From: an uncultured Clostridia bacterium
Lineage (GTDB): Bacteria; Bacillota; Clostridia; TANB77; CAG-508
Assembly: GCA_934129745.1 (NCBI GenBank)
Contig: CAKOWZ010000009.1
Location: 1 to 64,000, forward strand
Direction: 5' to 3'
Length of the DNA: 64,000 bases
Each line of letters opens with the position of its first letter. Positions within the stretch are counted from its first letter, which is position 1. A program made the translations under genes and the position numbers. Positions 31,525-39,840 of the stretch are shown piece after piece. A model generated the notes under the pieces. That model was not told the DNA's origin and did not search any database. It saw nothing but the letters and a program-made list of their open reading frames with translations.

Positions 31525-33687
31525 TTAAGTATTTATTTCTTGTTTGGCGATATAGTAATTTATATCAAAATAGGTAACTTCATATGGTAAAGCGGATTTA
31601 ATATCTCTGAGAAGAGAACCTTTCATAAAATGAATCATGTTGCATATTTCTTTTTCATATTGAGTATGAATATCTTTTTCTAAATCTATGTCAAATCCTT
31701 GTTTATAACAGTCTATTAAATGTTTTTCAATTGTTGCTTGTGTTAGGCCTCTAAGATTAGATATTTCTTTAATTGTTTTCCCTGATTTATATAAATTATA
31801 TGTAGTAATTATTGTAGGTTCTTTTTGTGATTTTGGTTCTTTAGGAATTTTTATTTTTTTTGAATTTATTTCATTAACAATATTAGAATTTTTGATGATA
31901 TTGTGTTCTTTAATAAATTTTTGAATTTCATTTAAAAAATATTTTCCATAATTTTCAGCTTTATATTTACCAACACCAGATATTTGATATAATTCATCTA
32001 AGGTAATTGGATATGTAATACACATTTCAATTAAGGTTGAATCTGAAAAAATTACAAATGGAGGGACATTTAATTGTTCTGCTAAATATTTTCTTACTGA
32101 AGATAATATATTGAAAAGTTCATTATTATAAGATATTCCAGATGGTTTTGGTTTAACTTTTTCAATTTTCCTTTTTATAAAAACATGTTTATCACCAAAT
32201 AATATATCTGAACAATTAGAATTTAAAGTTAAAATTGGGTATTTATCACCAACACAATTAATATAATTTTCTGAAACTAAAAATGAAATAATTTCTTTTA
32301 TAGTTTCTTTAGAATAATCACTCATTATTCCATACGTGGATAAATCATCAAATTTCATTGATTTTATTTTAGCTGTTTTTGAGCCTTTTAAAACATCAGT
32401 AACAAGGCCAATTCCAAAGTGTTCTTTCATTCTTTTAATACAAGACATAATTTTTTTTGAATCTGTTGTAATATCAGTTGATTCAATTTCACTATTACAA
32501 TTACTACAATTATTACAATTATCATAATCTGTTTGTTCACCAAAATATTCTAAAATATATTTACGTAAACATTTATCAGTATTACAATAATCAACCATAT
32601 CATTTAATTTTTGATATTCAACTAATTTTGTACTAGTAGAATTGGTTTGTTCAATTAAAAATTTATTTGAAACAATATCAGATCTATTAAATAATAAAAT
32701 ACATTCAGCATCAGAACCATCACGTCCTGCACGACCAGCCTCTTGGTAATAACTTTCCATATCTTTTGGCATATTATAATGAATTACATAACGAATGTTT
32801 GATTTGTCAATACCCATACCAAATGCATTTGTGGCAACCATTATAGATGTTTTATCAAATACAAAATTATTTTGATTTTCATTCCTTGATTTATCTGTCA
32901 TTCCACCATGATATTTAGAAACATTATATCCTTGTTTTAAAAGTTCATCATATAAATTATCAACATTTTTTCTTGATAAACAATAAATAATTCCTGAAAC
33001 ATTTTTATGATTGTTTAGATAATCAAATAAAAATTTTTTCTTATCTAATGGGGTTTCTACATTAAATGATAAGTTTTTTCTATCAAATCCTGTTGTTAAA
33101 GTAAATGGATTTGATAATTTTAAAAGATTAATTATATCATTTTTTACAAGTTCTGTTGCAGTTGCAGTAAATGCAGCTACTACCGGACGTTTTTTTAAAT
33201 TTAAAATTATATTAGCAATTTCTGTATAACTTGGTCTAAAATCATGTCCCCATTGTGAAACACAATGTGCTTCATCAATTGCAAACATTGATATATTCAT
33301 GTTATTTAAAATATTTATAAAATTGTCTGAATTCAAACGTTCTGGTGCAACATAAATTATTTTATACATTCCTAATCTTGCATTTTCTAATGCTTGAAAA
33401 TATTCGTTTGTTGTTAATGAACTATTTATATATGTTGCAGAAATTCCATTTTGAATTAGTGAATCTACTTGATCTTTCATTAGTGAAATTAGTGGAGAAA
33501 TTACGATTGTAGTTCCTTCAAATACTAAAGCTGGAATTTGGTAACAAATTGATTTTCCAGCACCTGTTGGCATTATAGCTAAACAGTCTTGTTTGTTTAA
33601 TATATGTTCAATAATTTCATTTTGTCCTTTTCTGAAATCATCATAACCAAAATGATTTTTTAATAGTTGTTTTGCTGTATTTATCAT
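31525..33687 (-). CDS. recQ: ATP-dependent DNA helicase RecQ
   Basis: 720 aa. Superfamily 2 helicase: FRKGQNEIIEHIL (Q-like), MPTGAGKSICYQIP (motif I), ISPLISLMKDQV (Ia), FAIDEAHCVSQWGHDFRPSY (II plus the RecQ aromatic loop), and QEAGRAGRDG (VI). A zinc-binding cysteine set follows (CLRKYILEYF; CNNCSNC), then the RQC winged helix, an HRDC domain around residues 525-600 (FNILSSVRKYLAEQLNVPPF) and a C-terminal HTH_40-type segment (TIKEISNLRGLTQATIEKHL). RecQ unwinds 3'-5' in recombination repair. Longer than E. coli RecQ because of the C-terminal domain, common in Firmicutes. Confidence 0.97.
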   Translation of the reverse strand: MINTAKQLLKNHFGYDDFRKGQNEIIEHILNKQDCLAIMPTGAGKSICYQIPALVFEGTTIVISPLISLMKDQVDSLIQNGISATYINSSLTTNEYFQALENARLGMYKIIYVAPERLNSDNFINILNNMNISMFAIDEAHCVSQWGHDFRPSYTEIANIILNLKKRPVVAAFTATATELVKNDIINLLKLSNPFTLTTGFDRKNLSFNVETPLDKKKFLFDYLNNHKNVSGIIYCLSRKNVDNLYDELLKQGYNVSKYHGGMTDKSRNENQNNFVFDKTSIMVATNAFGMGIDKSNIRYVIHYNMPKDMESYYQEAGRAGRDGSDAECILLFNRSDIVSNKFLIEQTNSTSTKLVEYQKLNDMVDYCNTDKCLRKYILEYFGEQTDYDNCNNCSNCNSEIESTDITTDSKKIMSCIKRMKEHFGIGLVTDVLKGSKTAKIKSMKFDDLSTYGIMSDYSKETIKEIISFLVSENYINCVGDKYPILTLNSNCSDILFGDKHVFIKRKIEKVKPKPSGISYNNELFNILSSVRKYLAEQLNVPPFVIFSDSTLIEMCITYPITLDELYQISGVGKYKAENYGKYFLNEIQKFIKEHNIIKNSNIVNEINSKKIKIPKEPKSQKEPTIITTYNLYKSGKTIKEISNLRGLTQATIEKHLIDCYKQGFDIDLEKDIHTQYEKEICNMIHFMKGSLLRDIKSALPYEVTYFDINYYIAKQEINT

Positions 33688-33900
33688 AATTCATCTTCTT
33701 TCTAAATAGATTATAGTAATATTATCAACTTGTAATAATTTTGTCAATCTTTCTTTTTTCAATGATTTATTAAAAAAAATTATTTAAAGTGATATAAGTA
33801 ATCAAAAAAAATAATTGTCTAAAAAAGATAATTTGTCAAAAATAATAAGTCAATTCAAAATAATAATTGATAAAATTTATTAATATGGAAGGTGAGAAAA

Positions 33901-34845
33901 ATGTTTTTTATAGATGGACATTGTGACACATTAAGTAAAGCTTTAGATGAAAATAAAAGTATTTATAAAAATGATTTACAATTTTCAATATATAATTCTA
34001 ACAAAATAGGAGGAGGAATCCAAATAATGGCCTGTTTTGTAGATACAAAATTTCTTAAAAATAAAAATGGGGGATTTAATAGGTGTAATAATATTTTACA
34101 AAAATTTTATGATTATCAATTAGAAAACAAATGTAATATCTTAATAAAAAATAAAAATGATTTATTAAAATCATTAAATTCTAATAATACAAATATTATT
34201 TTAAGTATTGAAAATGGTTCTGCAATTAGTGAAAATATTAATAATGTAAAATATTTCTATGATAAAGGTGTTAGAGTAATGTCTATTACATGGAATGATG
34301 ATAATGAATTAGGTTGTGGGGCACATACTTTATATGATAAAGGTTTAACTAAATTAGGTGAGGATTATGTGGAGAAATTAAATGATTTGGGAATTATTAT
34401 AGATGTTTCACATTTATCTGAAAAAAGTTTTTGGGATACTATTTCTATATCAAAAAATCCTGTTGTAGCAACACATTCTAATGTTTACAATTTATGCAAT
34501 CATCCAAGAAATCTAAAAGATGAGCAAATAAAAGCAATTTCAAAATCAGGAGGAATAATTGGTATTTGCTATTATTCTGAATTTTTAAATTCAACTAAAA
34601 AAGGGAGTGTAAAAGATATTGTAGAACATATAAAATATATTAGAAATTTAGTTGGAATAAATTATATTGGGTTAGGTAGTGATTTTGATGGTATGAGTGT
34701 TGAAAAAACTGCGACTGAAGTTGATAATATTAATGGAATAAATAATATCATAAATGAGTTAAAATTACAAGACTTTTCTGATGGAGAAATTAATAAAATT
34801 ATGTGGAATAATTGGTCGAATTTGTTGAAAAAATGTTTAAAATAG
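33901..34845 (+). CDS. Membrane dipeptidase (peptidase M19 family)
   Basis: 314 aa from ATG 33901; GGAAGG supplies the RBS, so the in-frame GTG at 33892 is not used. Zinc-site motifs: FIDGHCDTL (H-x-D), SIENGSA (bridging Glu), IIDVSHLSE, VVATHSNVYNLCNHPRNL and YIGLGSDFDG. Family members hydrolyse dipeptides, including L-D and D-D types, with two zinc ions. No signal peptide is visible, so it is probably cytoplasmic. Monocistronic. Confidence 0.93.
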   Translation: MFFIDGHCDTLSKALDENKSIYKNDLQFSIYNSNKIGGGIQIMACFVDTKFLKNKNGGFNRCNNILQKFYDYQLENKCNILIKNKNDLLKSLNSNNTNIILSIENGSAISENINNVKYFYDKGVRVMSITWNDDNELGCGAHTLYDKGLTKLGEDYVEKLNDLGIIIDVSHLSEKSFWDTISISKNPVVATHSNVYNLCNHPRNLKDEQIKAISKSGGIIGICYYSEFLNSTKKGSVKDIVEHIKYIRNLVGINYIGLGSDFDGMSVEKTATEVDNINGINNIINELKLQDFSDGEINKIMWNNWSNLLKKCLK

Positions 34846-34944
34846 TTTAAAATAAAATATATAAGTCTAAATAGTAAAAATTATGTTGAAATTTTCTATT
34901 TAGAAGAATTATATAAAATATGATAAATATAGGAGGAGGTTATT

Positions 34945-35679
34945 GTGAATAGAGCTGAATTAAAACGACAAGCCAAGGATTCGTTAAGAGGAAGATGGGG
35001 AAATGCAATAGGAATAATGTTAGTATTTAATTTAATTATTGGAGGATTTTCTGCAATTGCCAATTTTATTCCATTTGTGGGAAACATATCTTATATGATA
35101 TTAATAATACCACTTTCTTTTGGATTTGCAGGTCAATTTTTAAAATTTTCAAGAAATGAAGAAACCGGATATTTAGATTTTTTTAACATAGGAATGCAAA
35201 ATTTTGGAAAATCTTGGTCAATTACTGGACACATAATTTTAAAGTTTTTAGTTTATATAATTGGTTATATAATATGTGCAGTTGCAGTAGGTGTATTAAT
35301 GACAGTATATGATGAAACAGAAAATAAAATATATTTAATATTAAGCATTTTAGCTGTTATCACTTATCTTGTAATAGCTGTTTTAGTTATAATGAAAGCA
35401 TATTATTATGAATTATCATCTTATGTAGGAAATAATTATGAAGAATTAACTGGAAAACAAGTTGTTGAAAAAAGTAAACAATTAATGGAAGGTCATAGAA
35501 TGGATTTATTTGTTTTGCAATTATCTTTCATAGGTTGGGTTTTATTAGCAATTTGTTCTTGTGGAATTGGATTTTTATGGTTAAGTCCGTATATGGAAGT
35601 AACTAAAGTAAAATTCTTTGAAAATTTAATCAATGAAAATAATATTGATAATAATGATGAAGCTATTAAAGAAATGTAA
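34945..35679 (+). CDS. DUF975 family integral membrane protein
   Basis: 244 aa; AGGAGG before the start, which could also be shifted slightly. The opening MNRAELKRQAKDSLRGRWGN is the DUF975 signature, followed by about five or six hydrophobic helices and a C-terminal WLSPYMEVTKVKFFENLINE, also typical. The function of this family is not established. It is closed by a long bidirectional terminator. Confidence 0.88.
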   Translation: MNRAELKRQAKDSLRGRWGNAIGIMLVFNLIIGGFSAIANFIPFVGNISYMILIIPLSFGFAGQFLKFSRNEETGYLDFFNIGMQNFGKSWSITGHIILKFLVYIIGYIICAVAVGVLMTVYDETENKIYLILSILAVITYLVIAVLVIMKAYYYELSSYVGNNYEELTGKQVVEKSKQLMEGHRMDLFVLQLSFIGWVLLAICSCGIGFLWLSPYMEVTKVKFFENLINENNIDNNDEAIKEM

Positions 35680-35681
35680 TA

Positions 35682-35763
35682 AAAAATAAGAACTGAGTAC
35701 AAATGTACTAAACCAAAAAATGTTCAATTTTTTGAGTTCAGTACATTTTCAGTTCTTATTTTT
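35682..35763. terminator. Bidirectional terminator
   Basis: 15-bp perfect arms AAAAATAAGAACTGA (35682-35696) and TCAGTTCTTATTTTT (35749-35763). An inner GTAC..GTAC stem adds stability. It separates the DUF975 gene from convergent spoVAE. Confidence 0.88.
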
Positions 35764-35771
35764 TGTTAAAA

Positions 35772-36159
35772 TTACTGCTTTTTTATTTTAGGTTTTGCAA
35801 TTAAAGAAGCAATATATCCAAAAAATACAGCAGCAGCAATACCACCAGCAGAATTTTTAACACCACCAATAAATGCACCAAGTAAACCTTGAGATTTTGC
35901 TCCTTCAATAGCACCTTTTGCAAGATTTGCACCAAAACCTGTTAAAGGAACTGTTGCTCCGGCAACCAGCAAAATCAATAACATATTTATAAATTCCAAG
36001 ACCACCTAAAATCGCACCAGCAGTAACAAATATAACTAAAATACGAGCAGGTGTAAGTTTGGTTTTATCAATTAAAATTTGACCTATTATACAAATTAAA
36101 CCACCTACAACAAAACATTTTAATAATTGTAACCAATCTATACTTTGAATAAAATCCAT
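35772..36159 (-). pseudogene. spoVAE: Stage V sporulation protein AE, frameshifted
   Basis: The first frame from ATG 36159 reads MDFIQSIDWLQLLKCFVVGG through GGLGIYKYVIDFAG and then goes out of frame (CRSNSS...). The other frame, ending at 35772, continues GATVPLTGFGANLAKGAIEG and GGIAAAVFFGYIASLIAKPK. Removing one of the two bases at about 35964-35965 (GGTTGCC to GGTGCC on the minus strand) restores a continuous 128-aa SpoVAE with four helices. SpoVA proteins move dipicolinic acid across the spore inner membrane. Either a sequence error or a real decay in a lineage losing sporulation. It follows spoVAD in the same direction. Confidence 0.85.
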
Positions 36160-36236
36160 TTTTATAAATCCCTTTCTAATTAAATTTTAATATGAAAAGA
36201 TGAAATCACAAATATTTAAACATCCTTTTTCTTAAA

Positions 36237-37241
36237 TTAAATCTCAATACTAATTGCATGAGCAATTCCAGGAATTGTCTCACCTTGTTGAGTACTTGTA
36301 GAATTCATTAATGCACCAGTTGCAATCATTAGAATTCTTTTTATTTTTTTATCTTTTAATTGTTTATAAAAATATCCAGAAAAAACTGTACCTAAACAAG
36401 CACAACCAGAACCACCTGAATGAGTATCTTGTTTTTCTTTATCAAACATTAAAACACCACAATCATTATAATTTGATTTAATATTATATCCTTTTGTTTC
36501 AGCAAGTTCTATTAAAATATCTTTTCCAATATGACCTAAATCACCAGTAATAATTGCATCATAATAACTAGGTTTTCTTCCTGTATCTCTAAAATGTGTT
36601 ACAAGAGTTGATAAAGCCGCAGGTGCCATTGCTGCACCCATATTATTAGCATCTTTTATACCCATATCAACAATTTTTCCTGGAGTGATATGTGTTATAA
36701 AAGGTCCTTCACCATTACCAGATAAAATTACAGCACCAGAACCAGTAACAGTCCATTGAGATGTAGGTGGACGTTGATTTCCAAGTTCTAATGGAAATCT
36801 AAATTGTTTTTCAGCACTACAAAAATGACTTGATGTAGCACATAAAACATTTTTTGCTGCACCTGAGCTAACAAAAACACTTCCTAAACACATACTTTCA
36901 GCAAATGTTGAACATGCACCAAATACTCCAAAAAATGGAATATTTAGTTCTCTTAATCCAAAACTAGATGAAATACATTGATTTAATAAATCTCCAGCAA
37001 AACAATAATCTATATCGGAAACTGGGATATTAGATTTAGAAATAAGTGTAGAAACAGTTTGTTTTACAAATTTACTTTCAGCTTTTTCCCAGCTTTTTTC
37101 ACCCCAAAACTCATCTTCAATACACTGATCAAAATATTTTGCAAGAGGTCCTTGAGATTCTTTTGGACCAACAATACAAGCAGTTTCTAAAATGGTAGGT
37201 GGATTTTCAAATTTTATAGTTTGTTCACCAATATGTTCCAA
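36237..37241 (-). CDS. spoVAD: Stage V sporulation protein AD
   Basis: 334 aa from TTG 37241, chosen because AAGGAGG lies just upstream and the resulting N-terminus (EHIGEQTIKFENPPTILETA) matches the family; the in-frame ATG 75 bp upstream has no RBS. The thiolase-like fold of SpoVAD is visible: DIDYCFAGDLLNQCISSSFG, FFGVFGACSTFAESMCLGSV, GDLGHIGKDILIEL and the C-terminal SGGSGCACLGTVFSGYF. SpoVAD binds dipicolinic acid during spore loading. Usual partner spoVAC is not upstream; the divergent rqcP follows instead. Confidence 0.95.
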   Translation of the reverse strand: MEHIGEQTIKFENPPTILETACIVGPKESQGPLAKYFDQCIEDEFWGEKSWEKAESKFVKQTVSTLISKSNIPVSDIDYCFAGDLLNQCISSSFGLRELNIPFFGVFGACSTFAESMCLGSVFVSSGAAKNVLCATSSHFCSAEKQFRFPLELGNQRPPTSQWTVTGSGAVILSGNGEGPFITHITPGKIVDMGIKDANNMGAAMAPAALSTLVTHFRDTGRKPSYYDAIITGDLGHIGKDILIELAETKGYNIKSNYNDCGVLMFDKEKQDTHSGGSGCACLGTVFSGYFYKQLKDKKIKRILMIATGALMNSTSTQQGETIPGIAHAISIEI

Positions 37242-37356
37242 AATAATTCCTCCTTTTATAAAATATTCTAGTAATAGTTTAACCAAATTAATCATAGATA
37301 TACATTGAAATAACACATGATTTGTGATATAAAAATATCAGGAGGTAATGTGAAAA

Positions 37357-37593
37357 ATGCGTTTAGATAAATTTTTAAAAATTTCAAGAGTAATTAAAAG
37401 AAGAACTGTTGCAAATGAAGCAGCTGATAATGGAAGAGTTTCAGTAAATGGAAAAGTGGCAAAACCAAGCTATGATGTTAAAACCGGAGATATTGTTGAA
37501 ATTAAATTTGGTGATAAAATTTCAAAATTCGAAATTTTAGAAATACCAAAAGTTCAAGGAAAAGATATTGGAGAGATAATTAAATTATTATAG
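37357..37593 (+). CDS. rqcP: S4-domain RNA-binding protein RqcP
   Basis: 78 aa; AGGAGG precedes the ATG. It is a single S4 domain: MRLDKFLKISRVIKRRTVAN, GRVSVNGKVAKPSYDVKTGD and VEIKFGDKISKFEIL. This matches RqcP/YabO (Hsp15-like), which binds the 50S-peptidyl-tRNA complex and helps RqcH add alanine tails to stalled peptides. The next gene starts 24 bp later, in the same operon by spacing. Confidence 0.93.
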   Translation: MRLDKFLKISRVIKRRTVANEAADNGRVSVNGKVAKPSYDVKTGDIVEIKFGDKISKFEILEIPKVQGKDIGEIIKLL

Positions 37594-37617
37594 TAAACAA
37601 TTAAAGGAGGGCGAAGT

Positions 37618-39084
37618 ATGGATTCAAATAAAAAATATGATGTTATTGTAATTGGAATGGGACCAAGTTCAATTTTTTGTGCTTATGAATTAATTCAGTT
37701 AGGAAAAGCAAAAAATGTTTTGCTAATTGAACAAGGTAAAAGAGTTGAAAATAGAGTGTGTCCTATTGAAAAAACAGGAAAATGTACTAAATGTAAACCT
37801 TTTTGTAATATAACTAGTGGTTTTTCTGGTGCAGGTGCATTTTCTGATGGAAAATTATCTTTATATAATTCTGAAGATGATGATATTTATGTTGGTGGGA
37901 ATTTACATAAATATATTGGAGTTGATGAAACAAAAAAATTAATTGACTATTCTGATGATATTTATTTGAAATTTGGTGCTGATCCAAAATTAGAAGGAAC
38001 TGAATATAAAGAAGAAGTTTCTAAAATAAGAAAAAAATCTTTAAAACAAGGTATAAATTTAATTGATATTCCAATTAGACATTTAGGAACAGAAAAAGCT
38101 CATGAATTATATGGAAAACTGGAAAAATATTTAGAAGAAAATAATATTAATATGATGTTTGAAACACAAGTAGTTGATTTAATTATTGAAGAAAATGTTG
38201 TAAAAGGTGTTATAACAAAATCATCAAATGATAAAAGAACTTTAAAAATAGATAAAAAACAAAATATAGATATATTAGATGGATTAGATAAATTTTATTC
38301 AGATAAAGTGGTAATTGCAGTAGGCAGAAAAGGTGCAAATTGGCTTTCAGATATGTGTGAAAAACATAATATTGAATCAAGAGCAGGTGTAGTAGATATA
38401 GGGATTAGATATGAATTACCAGATTCTGTAATGAAAGATATTAATAAATATATGTATGAAGGAAAATTTATAGGTTATCCATATCCTTTTAAAGATAAAG
38501 TAAGAACTTTTTGCCAAAATCCTAGTGGATTTGTCGCATCTGAAGTATATGATAATAATTTAACATTAGTAAATGGTCATTCATATAAAGATAAAAAAAG
38601 TGAAAATACAAATTTAGCAATTTTAGTATCACATAATTTTACATATCCATTTAATAAACCAATTGAATATGGACGTAATGTTGCTAAAAATCTAAATGAG
38701 TTAGGTCAAGGAAATGTTGTAGTTCAACGTTTAGGGGATATTAATAGAGGGAAAAGAACTTGGCAAAATGAATTAGATAATAATACAGTTGTTCCAACTT
38801 TAAAATCAGCAGTTCCAGGAGATATAACATTTGCAATTGGATATAGGACAATGACAGATATTTTACAGTTTATCAAAGAAATGGATAAAATTATTGAGGG
38901 ATTTGCACATCCAGATAATTTATTGTATGGACCAGAGATTAAGTTTTATAGTAATAAAGTTAGTATTAATGAAAAATTTGAAACAAGTGTAAAAGGTTTG
39001 TATTCTATTGGTGATGGTGGAGGAATGACAAGAGGATTAATGATGGCTTCTGCATCTGGAATACAAATGGCAAGAAATCTATAA
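37618..39084 (+). CDS. FAD-dependent oxidoreductase
   Basis: 488 aa; GGAGGG precedes the start. N-terminal Rossmann motif YDVIVIGMGPSSIFCAYELI, and C-terminal FAD motif GLYSIGDGGGMTRGLMMASA. A cysteine cluster CPIEKTGKCTKCKPFCNIT near residues 58-76 (five Cys) is conserved in this Firmicutes family and might bind a metal or act in redox chemistry; then SGFSGAGAFSDGKLSLYN. Related to uncharacterised NAD(P)/FAD-dependent oxidoreductases of this length. Substrate unknown. Confidence 0.88.
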   Translation: MDSNKKYDVIVIGMGPSSIFCAYELIQLGKAKNVLLIEQGKRVENRVCPIEKTGKCTKCKPFCNITSGFSGAGAFSDGKLSLYNSEDDDIYVGGNLHKYIGVDETKKLIDYSDDIYLKFGADPKLEGTEYKEEVSKIRKKSLKQGINLIDIPIRHLGTEKAHELYGKLEKYLEENNINMMFETQVVDLIIEENVVKGVITKSSNDKRTLKIDKKQNIDILDGLDKFYSDKVVIAVGRKGANWLSDMCEKHNIESRAGVVDIGIRYELPDSVMKDINKYMYEGKFIGYPYPFKDKVRTFCQNPSGFVASEVYDNNLTLVNGHSYKDKKSENTNLAILVSHNFTYPFNKPIEYGRNVAKNLNELGQGNVVVQRLGDINRGKRTWQNELDNNTVVPTLKSAVPGDITFAIGYRTMTDILQFIKEMDKIIEGFAHPDNLLYGPEIKFYSNKVSINEKFETSVKGLYSIGDGGGMTRGLMMASASGIQMARNL

Positions 39085-39135
39085 TAAATGTGCACATTAC
39101 ATCAATAAATTTGAAGTAATGTGCATAACAACTTT

Positions 39136-39501
39136 TCATAAAAGAATTGTTATGGTATGTTTTTCAACACGTAAAGCAGGGATATTTTTTTCATTAAAAA
39201 AATCCAGAAGTGTGTTAAGAACATACTCATGTTGTGAGGAGATGCAAATATGCTTTTGATTAACCTGACCAGAGAAAGCGGTTTTTGCTCTTTCTGGAAG
39301 ATGGCAGGAAGTAAGAGGAATCTCAAGATTACACTCGCCCTTGAAAGGGATAATTCCATTTGCTTGGAAAAAATTATCCAAGAAGTTGTTTGTCACTGAA
39401 TCTGTTTGAAATTCAAATGACATAGGTGAAATCTTAGTATAAGTTGCTCTATGTATACTTCCTACAAAAATGCTAGGGTGGGACTTATGAAAAACGCCCA
39501 T
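39136..39501 (-). CDS. Hypothetical protein, GC-richer
   Basis: 121 aa on the minus strand; GGGAGG is well placed before ATG 39501. The sequence is soluble with mixed alpha/beta pattern (SIFVGSIHRATYTKISPMSF; KHICISSQHEYVLNTLLDFF). No family recognised. Its codons include many GGC, CTC and CCC triplets unlike the flanks, which suggests recent acquisition. Convergent with the FAD gene; no terminator is obvious between them. Confidence 0.7.
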   Translation of the reverse strand: MGVFHKSHPSIFVGSIHRATYTKISPMSFEFQTDSVTNNFLDNFFQANGIIPFKGECNLEIPLTSCHLPERAKTAFSGQVNQKHICISSQHEYVLNTLLDFFNEKNIPALRVEKHTITILL

Positions 39502-39664
39502 TTAATATACCTCCCAAATATAAAATTAGTTTAACTAAAACTGTTATTAAGTATAACAGTGAAACATTATTTTGTCAATAAATAAATGTATAATAAAAAA
39601 TAAAACAACCTTAAATAATACTAATAATTTAATTAATATAAATATTTTGTGAAATAAAAAAATA

Positions 39665-39770
39665 TGTTTATAATAGATATGTTACATTAAATTTATAATA
39701 AGTGTTTAAAATGGATATATTACAGTAAATTTAAAAATACTTGTTAAAACATAAAAAATATTATATAATA
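39665..39770. repeat. 38-bp tandem repeats upstream of dnaE
   Basis: Units at 39665-39702 and 39703-39740 both begin TGTTTAWAATRGATAT and continue TTACANTAAATTTA; a weaker third unit starts at 39742 and holds the dnaE promoter. The remaining 339-bp gap is AT-rich with no gene. Confidence 0.55.
39741..39769 (+). promoter_or_regulatory. Probable dnaE promoter
   Basis: TTGTTA 39741-39746, 17-bp spacer, TATAAT 39764-39769. Confidence 0.7.
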
Positions 39771-39840
39771 CTCAAAAAATGGTTTATAGGCATACCACAT
39801 ATAATAAAAGCTTAAATATAAAAATGAAGGAAGTAGAAAA

